In this document: one piece after another, positions 1-9,000 of the stretch
How positions within the stretch are numbered: the stretch's first letter is position 1
Layout of the letters: each line of letters opens with the position of its first letter
The notes under the pieces: generated by a model
The model's database searches: none
The model's input: only the letters and a program-made list of their open reading frames with translations
Told to the model about the DNA's origin: nothing
Source: Pseudomonadota bacterium
GTDB lineage: Bacteria > Myxococcota_A > Polyangia > Haliangiales > Haliangiaceae
Direction of reading: 5' to 3'
Length of the DNA stretch: 14,975 nt
Assembly: GCA_023430775.1 (NCBI GenBank)
Contig: JAEYYY010000403.1
Coordinates: 1 to 14,975 of the forward strand
Position numbers and translations under genes: made by a program

Positions 1-1460
1 TCGGGGTTCGGGGGATGGTCCGCGCCGGCAACGTCGATCCGACGCCGGTGGTCTACGCGTGGACGATCGACACGCTGATGCCCGACACCCAGATCGTCAG
101 CGGGCCGGCCGATGTCGTCGGCACGACCAGCGCGACGTTCACCTTCGTGTCGCCCGACGCGGGTGCGGGCGCGACGTTCGAGTGCTCGCTCGACGGCGCC
201 GCGTTCGCGGCATGCACGTCGCCGGCGACCTATCAGAACCTCGCCGAGCGGATGCACACGTTCCAGGTGCGCGTGCGCGACGCCGTCGGCAATCTCGACC
301 CGACACCGGCGACGCGCGAGTGGTTGGTCGACCTCGCGGCGCCGAACACCACGATCACGAGTGGCCCGACCGGGACCGTCGCGACGGCATCCGCGAACTT
401 CGTGTTCACGTCGAACGAGGCCGACTCGACGTTCGAGTGCAACCTCGACGGCACCGGCTTCGGTGCCTGCACGTCGCCCTACACGGTGATGATGCTGGGG
501 CAGGGCCCGCACACGTTCGCGGTCCGCGCGACCGATGCCGCAGGTCATGTCGATGCCTCGCCGGCGACCGCGAGCTGGACCGTCGACACGGTGTCGCCGA
601 ACATCTCGATCACCGGCGGCCCGGCAGAGGGCAGCACCAGCGGCCCGTTCGTGACGTTCACGTTCGCCGCGAGCGAGGGCGCGACCGAGTGCAGCCTCGA
701 CAACGCGACGTTCGCGGCGTGCACCAGTCCGCTGTCGTTCAACGTCGGAGCCGGCGCGCACCAGCTCGCGATCCGCGCCACCGATGCGGCCGGCAACGCC
801 GGGATGACGATCCGCTCGTGGAGCGTCGAGTGCGAGGCGCCGGGGGCGGGCGACGCGCTCGGCCTCCTGCACTTCGACACCGGCGCGCAGACGCAACCCA
901 ATGCCGTCGCCGGCGGTGCCGATGCGATCCTCGGTGATGACGTGATCGACGAGCCCGCGGATCCGACGGCCACCACCGGTCGGTTCGGCGGCGGTCTCGC
1001 GTTCGCCGGCGCCCAGCACGTGTCGTGGCCGGCGGCGTTCGGCGCGGTCACCGCGTTCACCGTCGAGCTGTACTCGCAACCGTCGCCCACCGCCGGCACG
1101 CACGTCGTGTTCGTCAGCGGTGATGGCCGGCTGGCGATTCGGGTGATGACCACCGGCGCGACCACCGTCCGCTACACCGCCAGCGTGGTCGAGAACATGA
1201 GCGGCAAGGAGACCACCGTCGCGTCGGCCGACGTCACCGCGGGTGCCTGGCACCACGTCGTGGCGTCGCTCGCCGAGCCGCAGCTCCGGCTGTGGGTCGA
1301 CGGGGTTCGCACGCAGGCCGGCGGCGTCATGCTGAACGGCGGTCCGTCGCTCGATGCCATCCGGCTCGGCGAGGGCTACACCGGCGCGCTCGACGAGGTC
1401 CGGGTGTCGCCGACGGCAGCGACCGACGACACCGCGCGGGCCGGGTACTGCCCGCAGTAG
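1..1460 (+). CDS. Ig-like repeat and LamG-domain surface protein (5' partial)
   Basis: C-terminal part of a large secreted or surface protein. The frame is open to the left edge. The first residues (VRGMVRAGN) line up with the VRATDAAGN motif of the later repeats, so the ATG at 15 is internal and the real start lies outside the window. Counting from that Met, three full Ig-like repeats of about 80-86 residues follow (21-106, 107-191, 192-271). Each has a cysteine pair ten residues apart (C57/C67, C142/C152, C226/C236), a CTSP motif and a closing W-x-V-D/E strand. Residues about 280-478 look like a LamG/concanavalin-type jelly roll (WHHV at 412-415, LWVDG at 426-430, LDEVRVS at 459-465). It is flanked by C273 and C479, which could pair. 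Such proteins usually act in adhesion or carbohydrate binding; the ligand here is unknown. The stop is TAG. Confidence 0.9.
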   Translation, partial: GVRGMVRAGNVDPTPVVYAWTIDTLMPDTQIVSGPADVVGTTSATFTFVSPDAGAGATFECSLDGAAFAACTSPATYQNLAERMHTFQVRVRDAVGNLDPTPATREWLVDLAAPNTTITSGPTGTVATASANFVFTSNEADSTFECNLDGTGFGACTSPYTVMMLGQGPHTFAVRATDAAGHVDASPATASWTVDTVSPNISITGGPAEGSTSGPFVTFTFAASEGATECSLDNATFAACTSPLSFNVGAGAHQLAIRATDAAGNAGMTIRSWSVECEAPGAGDALGLLHFDTGAQTQPNAVAGGADAILGDDVIDEPADPTATTGRFGGGLAFAGAQHVSWPAAFGAVTAFTVELYSQPSPTAGTHVVFVSGDGRLAIRVMTTGATTVRYTASVVENMSGKETTVASADVTAGAWHHVVASLAEPQLRLWVDGVRTQAGGVMLNGGPSLDAIRLGEGYTGALDEVRVSPTAATDDTARAGYCPQ

Positions 1461-1467
1461 CGCCAGG

Positions 1468-1484
1468 CGTTGCCAAACGCAACG
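1468..1484 (+). terminator. weak hairpin after the repeat-protein gene
   Basis: CGTTGC, five-base loop CAAAC, GCAACG: a perfect 6-bp stem starting 7 nt after the TAG at 1458-1460. No T-tract follows, so it is at best a weak or Rho-assisted end. It is listed because it is the only hairpin close to that stop codon. Confidence 0.25.
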
Positions 1485-1497
1485 AGCGCGGGATCGA

Positions 1498-1537
1498 GCC
1501 GCCGGTAAGCACGTGAATTCGCGGGCGAGCCGGCGGC
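1498..1537. repeat. 8-bp inverted repeat in the amylase leader
   Basis: GCCGCCGG at 1498-1505 and its exact reverse complement CCGGCGGC at 1530-1537, separated by 24 nt. It lies 24 nt upstream of the amylase ATG. It could be a transcription-factor dyad or the stem of an mRNA structure, or chance in GC-rich DNA. Confidence 0.4.
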
Positions 1538-1549
1538 ATTCGCGTTGCT

Positions 1550-1565
1550 GCATCGCCGGCGATGC
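1550..1565. promoter_or_regulatory. 16-bp perfect palindrome over the amylase start codon
   Basis: GCATCGCCGGCGATGC is perfectly self-complementary, and the ATG at 1562-1564 lies in its right arm. In RNA it can fold as a 6-bp stem (GCATCG/CGATGC) with a CCGG loop that would bury the initiation codon. In DNA it could be an operator. No Shine-Dalgarno sequence precedes this ATG. The function is inferred only from position and symmetry. Confidence 0.4.
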
Positions 1566-3751
1566 GACGCGGCTTGTTCGTGCTGGTGAGCTGGGCGTGT
1601 TCGGCGTGTGCCTCGGGCGGTGGCCCCGGCCTCGGCGACGACGATGACGACGTGCCGCCCGGGGTCACCGACCCGATCCGGAGCTGCGCGACGCGGTTCT
1701 CGTTCCAGACCGCCGAGGCGATCGAGAGCGTGGCCGTGGCAGGGGAGTGGGACTGGGAGACGCGCGAGCCGATGACGGCCGAGGGGTCCGGCACGTACAG
1801 TCTCGACAAGGAACTGCCGCCCGGCCTCCACGCCTACAAGCTGGTGGTGACGCGGCCCGGTGGCGTGGTCGACTGGATCCTCGATCCGGCGAACGCGTAT
1901 CGCGCGTACGACGGCGGGGTCGAGAACTCGGCGGTGCGCGTGCCGGATTGCGGCGTGCCGCTGGTCGAGGTCGCGTCGCACGAGATCACCGCGACCGGTG
2001 CGGCGACCACGCTGCGGATCGCTCGCGGCAGCGAGGGCGATGCGATCGAGAGCGTGCGCGTGGTCCGGCGGTTCGAAGGTGCCGAGCTCGAGGTCACCGG
2101 GACGCGCAGCGATGGCGAGCTCGCGATCGCCCTCGACGGACTGGCTCCCGGCAAGCACGTGCTCGCGATCGAGGCCACCGACGCCGCGGGCAAGACCTCC
2201 GAGCGCACCCTGGTCCCGTTCTGGATCGAGCGCGAAGCGTTCGACTGGCGCGACGGGCTGATCTACATGGTGATGACGGATCGGTTCCGCAACGGCGATC
2301 CGAGCAACGATCCGGGCCGCGCGCTCGAGGCGGTGCCCGAGGCCGACTTCTTCGGCGGCGATCTGCGCGGCGTCACCGCGGCGATCGAGGACGGCACGTT
2401 CGACGAGCTCGGCGTGCGCGCGTTGTGGTTGTCGCCGTTCGTCGAGAACGCGACGAGCGTGCACTTCGAGCACGGCCACGGCGTCACCGCGTTCCACGGC
2501 TACTGGCCGATCAAGGGTCGCGCGGTCGATCCGCGCCTCGGCAGCGAAGCGGACCTCGATGCGATGGTGACCGCGGCCCACAAGCGCGGCATCCGCGTGC
2601 TGATGGATTACGTGATCAACCACGTCCATCGCGACCACGAGTACTTCACGCAGCACCGCGAGTGGTTCCGCACCGGCTGCGAGTGCGGGGCACCGGGTTG
2701 CGACTGGACGGAGCGCCGCCTCGACTGCTCGTTCCACGACTACATGCCCGACGTCGACTGGCAGAACCGCGAGGCCGGCGAGCAGATGATCAGCGACGCG
2801 CTGTGGTGGCTCGAGCGGTTCGATCTCGATGGCCTGCGCGTCGATGCGGTGAAGCACGTCGAGGATCTGGCCGTGTTCGATCTGTCGACGCGGATCCACG
2901 AGACGTTCGAGCAAGGCGGCACCGAGTACTTCCTGCTCGGCGAGACCGCGATGGGCTGGCGCGGCGACAACCTCGCGGACAACCTCGGCGAGTATCAGAC
3001 GATCGCGCGCTACGTCGGCGACAGCGCGCTGTCGGGTCAGTTCGACTTCGTCCTCTATCACCCGAGCGCGAAGCAGGTGTGGGCCGATGACAGCAAGGGC
3101 ATGCTGCACCTCGACTACTGGACGCGGCAGAGCCTCGAGCACTACCCGGCGAGCGCGGTGATGACGCCGTTCGTCGGCAGCCACGACAGCGAGCGCCTGA
3201 TCTCGCTCGCGACCTACGGCTCGGGCTCCGACATCGTCCACCACAAGTGGGCGGATCAAGGGTTGCCGTCGGCGCCTGCCTCCGACGAGCCGTACGATCG
3301 CGTCGCCCTCGCGCTGGCGTGGACGCTCACCGTTCCCGGCGCGCCGCTCCTCTACTACGGCGACGAGTACGGCGAGCACGGCGGCGCGGATCCCGACAAC
3401 CGCCACATGTGGGTCGCGCCGGCGCAGCGCACCGCTCGCCAGAGCTCGCTGCACGATCGCGTGGCGCGCGTCGGCCGCCTGCGCAGCGAGCTCCCGGCGC
3501 TCCGTCGCGGTACCTACGCGAACCTGACGACCACCGAGGACGTGCTCGCGTTCGCGCGCATCCTCGGCAACGACTACGCGATCGTGCTGATCAACCGCGC
3601 CGGCTCGACGCGCACGGCGCAGATCGCCGCACCGTTCGCCGATGCCGTGCTGACCGACCGGATGGATCCGGCCAGCCGCACCGTCGCGCTGGCGAGCGGC
3701 GCGCTCTCGATCGAGATGCCCGCGCGCTCGGTCGCGATCCTGGTCCCGTAA
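1562..3751 (+). CDS. exported GH13 alpha-amylase / neopullulanase-like hydrolase
   Basis: Glycoside hydrolase family 13 enzyme of 729 aa that should cleave alpha-glucans or maltodextrins. The N-terminus (RR, hydrophobic stretch, CSAC at 13-16) looks like a lipoprotein signal, though the lipobox is not classical. A linker with five Asp follows (26-30). Residues about 45-127 resemble a CBM48 glycogen-binding fold, and 130-222 an Ig-like domain. The catalytic barrel runs from about 225 to 640: region I DYVINH (349-354), region II GLRVDAVKH with nucleophile D428, region III LLGE with acid/base E461, region IV GSHDSER with D542. GSHD instead of NHD, and MPDVDWQN at 395-402, favour the neopullulanase/cyclomaltodextrinase side. 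Four cysteines (373, 375, 380, 389) sit in an insertion. A C-terminal beta domain ends the protein. The start is chosen because the signal peptide begins there; no clear ribosome-binding site. Confidence 0.93.
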   Translation: MRRGLFVLVSWACSACASGGGPGLGDDDDDVPPGVTDPIRSCATRFSFQTAEAIESVAVAGEWDWETREPMTAEGSGTYSLDKELPPGLHAYKLVVTRPGGVVDWILDPANAYRAYDGGVENSAVRVPDCGVPLVEVASHEITATGAATTLRIARGSEGDAIESVRVVRRFEGAELEVTGTRSDGELAIALDGLAPGKHVLAIEATDAAGKTSERTLVPFWIEREAFDWRDGLIYMVMTDRFRNGDPSNDPGRALEAVPEADFFGGDLRGVTAAIEDGTFDELGVRALWLSPFVENATSVHFEHGHGVTAFHGYWPIKGRAVDPRLGSEADLDAMVTAAHKRGIRVLMDYVINHVHRDHEYFTQHREWFRTGCECGAPGCDWTERRLDCSFHDYMPDVDWQNREAGEQMISDALWWLERFDLDGLRVDAVKHVEDLAVFDLSTRIHETFEQGGTEYFLLGETAMGWRGDNLADNLGEYQTIARYVGDSALSGQFDFVLYHPSAKQVWADDSKGMLHLDYWTRQSLEHYPASAVMTPFVGSHDSERLISLATYGSGSDIVHHKWADQGLPSAPASDEPYDRVALALAWTLTVPGAPLLYYGDEYGEHGGADPDNRHMWVAPAQRTARQSSLHDRVARVGRLRSELPALRRGTYANLTTTEDVLAFARILGNDYAIVLINRAGSTRTAQIAAPFADAVLTDRMDPASRTVALASGALSIEMPARSVAILVP

Positions 3752-3752
3752 C

Positions 3753-5855
3753 TCACCAGACGACGCACTGCTTGGCGGGCGCGAGCTTCGCACCGGCCTT
3801 GCATCGGAACACGCGCGAGAACTCGGGCGTCGCCGAGACCGTGCCGTTGACGCGCCACTTCGCGGGCGAGTGCACGTCGGAGGCGATCATCAGCTTCTCG
3901 TACTCGGGGCGCGCCTTCGCACACCACGCCTGCGCGAACGACAGGAAGAACTGCTGGTCCTCGGTGAAGCCATCGGCGACCACGGTGTCGGGCGCCGAGC
4001 TGCGCAGCTTGCGGTACGCGGTGAGCGCGAGCTTGATGCCGCCGATGTCCGCGATGTTCTCGCCGACGGTGTTGGCGCCGTTGAGCTTGGTGCCCGCCGA
4101 CTCGTACTGGCCGTACTGATCGATCACGCACTGCGTGCGGTCCTTGAACTTCTTCTGGGTCTCCGGCTGCCACCAGTTCGTGAGGTTGCCGACCGCGTCG
4201 TACTGCGAGCCCTGATCGTCGAAGCCATGCGTCAGCTCGTGGCCGACGACCATGCCCATCGCACCGAGGTTGACCGGGATCGAGTTGTCGACGTGATAGA
4301 AGGGCGGCTGCAGGATGCCGGCCGGGAAGAACATGGTGTTGAGGCCGGCGTTGTAGAACGCGTTGACGATCGCGGCGCCGAACGTCCACTGGTCGCGGTC
4401 GACGGGCTTGCCGATCTTGGCCATGTCGCGCTGGCGCGCCAGCTTGCGCGCGGCGATCGCGTTCGCGCCCCACGTCTTGCGATCGATCTTGAAGTCGTAG
4501 GTCTTCCACTTGTTCGGGTAGCCGATCTGGTAGGCCATCGCCTTGCGCTTCGCGTCGGCCTTCGCCTTGGTCTGCGCGTCCATCCACGGCAGCGAGACGA
4601 TGTTCTCTGCCATCGCATCGCTGATCGCGTGGACGTAGCTCTCGGCGGCCGACTTGCTGTCGCCGGCGAACCGCTCCTTGACGAACACCTGGCCGACGAG
4701 ATCGTCGAGGGCGTTGCTGGTCTGATCGACACAGCGCTTCCACCGTGTCTCCATCTCGGCCTGGCCCGTCAACCCACCGATGAACTTGAACTGCGCCTCC
4801 TCGAAGCGCTTCGGCAACAGCGCCGCCGTGTTGCTGCCGAGGTGGAACGTCAAGTACGCCCGCCAGGTCTCCGGCTTCGTCGACTTGACCAGCTTGTCGA
4901 CACCCTCGAGGAACGCCGGCGACGACACGTCGACGCCGTCGATCTTGTCGAGGCCCTGCGACTTCCAGTAGGCCGTCCAGTCGAAGCTCGGCATCGCCTT
5001 GGCGACGCCGGCCTTGTCGATCTTGTTGTACATGCCGATCGGATCGCGGCGCGCGACCTTGTCCTTCGAGACCTTCGCGATCTCGGTCTCGAGGGCGAGG
5101 ATGTCGGCCGCCTCCTTCTTCGCCACGTCGGGCTTGCGGCCGAGCAGCGTCAGCATCTGCTCGACGTATCCCTGATACGCCGTGCGGATCATCTTGTTCT
5201 GCGCGTCGTCCTTCAGGTAGTAGTCGCGATCCGGCAGCCCGAGGCCGCCCTGATCGATGCCTGCGATCATGCTCGTCGCGTCCTTGGAGTCCTGCGTCGA
5301 GAACATCCCGAACAGCGCAGGGACCTGGGCCGTGTGCAGCGTGGCGATCGCCGCGGACAGTGACCTGGCGTCCCGCACCTTGTCGATCACGGCACGCAGC
5401 GGCGCGATCGGTGCCATCCCGGCCTTCTCGATCGCCGCCTCGTCCATGCACGCCGCGTAGTAGTCGCCGAGCTTCTTGCCGACCGGATCGGTGCCCGGGG
5501 TCGCGACCAGCTTGTCGAAGGTGGTGTGCAAGAACTCGCGGTTGCGGTCTTCGATGTCGACGAAGCTGCGCATCGCCAGCGGCTTGTCGGCGGGGATCTC
5601 GGTCTTGGCCATCCAGCCGCCGCACGCGAACTGATAGAAGTCGTCGCAAGGATCCGCCTTGCGATCGAGCGCGCCGGCGTCGAGGCCGATCGACGCCAGC
5701 GTCGCGGTGGTCACCGGCTTGGTCGGCTTGTCGGGACCGGGATCCGTCACGGGGTCACTCTTGGCGCCGGTCTCCTCGGTCGGGATCGGCTTCATCGGAG
5801 GCGTGCTCGAGCCACACGCGGCGAGCACGAGATACAGCGGGAGCGCGGTTTTCAT
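3753..5855 (-). CDS. M13 family zinc metallopeptidase lipoprotein (neprilysin/PepO-like)
   Basis: Oligopeptide-cleaving zinc endopeptidase of 700 aa, a normal length for the M13 family. The start has a short signal peptide with lipobox LAAC (Cys14), so it is probably lipid-anchored in the envelope, followed by a Pro/Thr/Lys-rich linker to about residue 50. The N-terminal M13 domain opens with PCDDFYQFACGGW (69-81) and includes PDRDYYL (208-214). The catalytic domain has NAFYN (498-502, substrate-backbone binding), the zinc motif HELTH (539-543), GENIAD with third ligand E599 and D603, HSPAKWRVNG (662-671) and the family-typical C-terminal end CVVW. All catalytic residues are present. Its stop is one base from the stop of the convergent amylase gene. 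It is divergent from the VIT-vWA gene and may share a regulatory region with it. There is no good Shine-Dalgarno upstream. The physiological substrate cannot be read from sequence. Confidence 0.97.
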   Translation of the reverse strand: MKTALPLYLVLAACGSSTPPMKPIPTEETGAKSDPVTDPGPDKPTKPVTTATLASIGLDAGALDRKADPCDDFYQFACGGWMAKTEIPADKPLAMRSFVDIEDRNREFLHTTFDKLVATPGTDPVGKKLGDYYAACMDEAAIEKAGMAPIAPLRAVIDKVRDARSLSAAIATLHTAQVPALFGMFSTQDSKDATSMIAGIDQGGLGLPDRDYYLKDDAQNKMIRTAYQGYVEQMLTLLGRKPDVAKKEAADILALETEIAKVSKDKVARRDPIGMYNKIDKAGVAKAMPSFDWTAYWKSQGLDKIDGVDVSSPAFLEGVDKLVKSTKPETWRAYLTFHLGSNTAALLPKRFEEAQFKFIGGLTGQAEMETRWKRCVDQTSNALDDLVGQVFVKERFAGDSKSAAESYVHAISDAMAENIVSLPWMDAQTKAKADAKRKAMAYQIGYPNKWKTYDFKIDRKTWGANAIAARKLARQRDMAKIGKPVDRDQWTFGAAIVNAFYNAGLNTMFFPAGILQPPFYHVDNSIPVNLGAMGMVVGHELTHGFDDQGSQYDAVGNLTNWWQPETQKKFKDRTQCVIDQYGQYESAGTKLNGANTVGENIADIGGIKLALTAYRKLRSSAPDTVVADGFTEDQQFFLSFAQAWCAKARPEYEKLMIASDVHSPAKWRVNGTVSATPEFSRVFRCKAGAKLAPAKQCVVW

Positions 5856-6045
5856 GGAGCGCTCGTACCACGTGGCGATCGATGGATCACGCGTGTCGTG
5901 CGCGGTCCCACGCGTCGCAGCCCGTCGCAGCGATGAACTTGTACGTGCATCGGAAAATCCGTCCGGCGCGGGTTATTTCCGGTTTCTGACCGGTCGCGCC
6001 GAAATCTGGTGCTGTAAGTCGCAGACGCGGCCGCGTTGTATTCGC
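5856..6045. promoter_or_regulatory. divergent promoter region between M13 peptidase and VIT-vWA genes
   Basis: This 190-bp gap holds the most A/T-rich patch nearby (about 5931-5990). Symmetry elements: a 7-bp inverted repeat ACGCGTG/CACGCGT (5889-5895 and 5909-5915); a 9-bp direct repeat CGTCGCAGC (5913-5921 and 5923-5931), one helical turn apart; and a 5-bp inverted repeat CCGGT/ACCGG (5979-5983 and 5989-5993). I could not place convincing -35/-10 boxes on either strand. Both flanking genes start from here, so it must hold at least one promoter; the operators are inferred. Confidence 0.5.
5889..5915. repeat. 7-bp inverted repeat, candidate operator
   Basis: ACGCGTG at 5889-5895 and CACGCGT at 5909-5915, exact reverse complements separated by 13 nt, centred about 47 bp upstream of the M13 peptidase start. 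The right arm runs into the CGTCGCAGC direct repeat. Confidence 0.4.
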
Positions 6046-9000
6046 ATGCGGCTTCGAACGTCGACGCGAGGGTTTGCAACTCGTCTGCTGTCGCTGTGTC
6101 TGTGCTCCCTGATCGCCTGCGGCGGGGCCAAGTCAGCGATGCACGGCGCCCATGCGCCGACCGCGATGGCCGCCGACATGGGCGGGATGCCGGGCAGCGC
6201 CGCGGAGAACAAGATCGCGAGCGAGGCCGGCGAGACCTGGAAGCGCTCGACGATCGTCGCCAACTCGTCGCGCGTCATGGTCGGCGATCGCGAGCAGCTG
6301 ACGCTGCGCTCGATGCAGACCAACGTCACCATCGACGGCTTCCGCGCGCGCGTGGTGATCGATTACCTGTACGCGAACGACCGCGATCAGCAGGTCGAGG
6401 GCACGTTCCAGCTCCGCCTCCCCGAGGAAGCGACGCCGTTCTTCTTCGCCTTCGGCGAGACCTCGTATGCCGCGCGCGATCCGCAGGCGCCGGCGCTGAC
6501 GATCGCCACCGACGGCGAGCCGGTGCGCGATGCGCGCGCGCTGATGCTCCAGCGCGCGACCGCCTGGCAGCACCCGAAGGAAGCGCGCATGGTGCCGCGC
6601 GACACCGCACAGATCGCGTACGACCAGACGGTCCGCCGGCGCGTCGACCCCGCGATCATGGAGTGGGCAGGGGCCGGCGTGTTCAGCGCCCGCGTGTTCC
6701 CGCTGACGCCGCGCAAGCTGCATCGCATCGTCGTCGGCTACGACCTCGATCTGGTGCGCATCGGTGACGCTCTGGAGTACAAGTTCGACCTTCCCGCTGA
6801 CGTGCCCGCGTCGATCGTCGACGTGTCGCTTCCCGACGGTGTCGCGGCGACCGCGTCGCCCGCCGCCTCGCCGCGCTCGGCGAAGGGGCGCCAGGTGTTC
6901 CACTTCGAGGGGACCAAGGATAGGACGCTCGCGATCCGCACCATGCCGCGTGGCGCACCTCTGATCGTCGGCGCCGACGAGGCCGGCGAGTTCTTCGCCA
7001 CCCAGGCCGCGCCGGCGCTGCCCGTCGTGGCCGGCGCCACCGCGGATTCGGCGGTGTTCCTCGTCGATACCTCGCTGTCGTCGAACCCCGATCGCTTCAA
7101 CATCTGGCTGAAGCTGCTGCGCACCACGCTCGAGGCGAACCGCGATTCGCTGAAGACGTTCAACGTGCTGTTCTTCTCCGTCGACGCGCACCCGTATCGC
7201 CCGACGCCGGTACACAACACCAAGGCGAACGTCGACGAGCTGATCGCCTACGCGAACACGCTCGCGCTCGAGGGCGCGACCGATCTCGGCGCCGCGTTCG
7301 GTGCGCTGTCGCGGATCACGGCGAACGCACCCGCCGACGTCTTCCTGATGAGCGACGGCGCCGCCACCTGGGGCGAGAGCAATCCCCACGCGCTGGCGCG
7401 CCTGCTGCGGACCTCGAAGGCCACGCTGTTCGCGTACCAGACCGGTCTCGCCGGCACCGACGTCGGCGTGCTGTCACAGCTCGCGCGCGACAGCGGCGGC
7501 GCGGTGTTCTCGGTCACGGGCGAGTCCGAGGTGACGAAGGCCGCCACCGCGCATCGCTCGCGTCCGTGGATGCTCGTCGAGACCAAGGTCGCCGGCGGCA
7601 CCGACATCATGCTCGCCGGGCGCCCGACCGCGCTGTTCCCGGGCCAGACGATCACCGCCGTCGGTCGCGGCGTGCTGCCGGCCAACGCCGAGCTCGAGCT
7701 CGTGGTGGAGCAGGGCGGTCGGCGCGAGACGATCCGGACGCCGCTGTCCCCGGCCCTGACCACGCCGCTCGCGACGCGCGCCTACGGCCAGGTCGCGACC
7801 GCGCGCCTCGAGGAGCTCGAGGCCGCGACGGAGAACGTCGCCCGCGCGTACGCCACCCACTTCCGCATCACCGGTCGCTCGGCCTCGCTCCTCATGCTCG
7901 AGAGCGACACGGACTACCACCGCTTCAACATCAAGCCCGACGCCGACGCGTTCACGATCAAGTCGACGCCGGCTGCCGCGCTGTTCGACGACCACATGGC
8001 GAAGCTGTTCGACACGCTCGGCGATCCCAAGGCCGCGTTCCTCGCGCACCTGGCGCGGCTCGAGAAGCACCCGAACGTGCGGTTCCAGCCGGCCACCTCG
8101 TATCGCGCGCTGCTCTCGCAGCTCCCATCCTCGGCGTTCGTCGTGCCCAACGCGCCGCTCGCGACGCGCCTGCGCGGCAAGCAGGAGATGCCGGCGCCGT
8201 TCCTCGCGATGCTCGCGAAGCACGAGCTCGATTACGACGCGGTGTCGGCCAACGCGAACGCCCGGCTGCCGCGCGCATCGTCGGCGGATGTCTTGAAATC
8301 GCTGTCGTCGCTGGTCGAGCAGAACCCCGGCGATGCGGTGCTCGCGCGCGACGTCGGCTACTCGGCGATGGACCTCGGGCTGCGCGCGCAGGCGTATCAC
8401 CTGTTCCGCCGCGTCGCCGATGCGCGCCCGCACGAGCCGCAGACCTATCGCGCGATGGCGCAGGCGCTCGCCGCGATGAACAAGCCGGAGCTCGCGATCG
8501 CGTACTTCGAGATCCCGCTGGCGGGTCAGTGGGAGCCGCGGTTCGGCGATCTGCGCACGATCGTCGTCCTCGACTACCTGCGCTTCCTGCGCGGCATCGT
8601 GCAGAAGCCGGGCAACGATCACCTGCGCGGCTACGCGGCCGCCCGCCTCGCCACGCTCCAGCAGGAAGCGCGTCTCGACCGCGCGGATGTCGTGGTCAGC
8701 ATCACGTGGAACACGGATGCGACCGACGTCGATCTGCACGTCATCGAGCCGTCGGGCGAGGAGTGCTTTTACCAGCACCGCCACACCCGCAGCGGCGGCG
8801 AGCTCACGCAGGACGTCACCCAGGGCTACGGTCCGGAGATGTACGTGATGCGCAAGGCGCCGGCCGGCACCTACAACGTGTTCGCGCACTACTTCGCGTC
8901 GGACCGCAATCGCGCGAGCGCTCGCACCAAGGTCTACGTGACCGTGATCGAGAACTGGGGCACGGCCGAGGAAAAGGTCACGGAACGCGTGATCGCGCTC

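Noticed and set aside
1376..3793. 805-aa open frame on the minus strand opposite the amylase gene
   Set aside because: Its product is Arg/Ala/His-rich without recognisable domains, and it is the antisense shadow of a gene with all GH13 motifs. Long antisense frames are common at this GC content.
3870..5363. 497-aa plus-strand frame opposite the M13 peptidase gene
   Set aside because: Low-complexity Arg/Leu/Val composition and complete overlap with a clear metallopeptidase on the other strand.
6008..6022. Possible sigma-54 promoter (GG and GC elements) before the vWA gene
   Set aside because: The spacing between GG and GC is 11 nt rather than 10, and the rest of the consensus is absent.
5659..6045. 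Upstream extension of the vWA lipoprotein frame
   Set aside because: It overlaps the divergent peptidase start and would bury the signal peptide and lipobox that begin at 6046.
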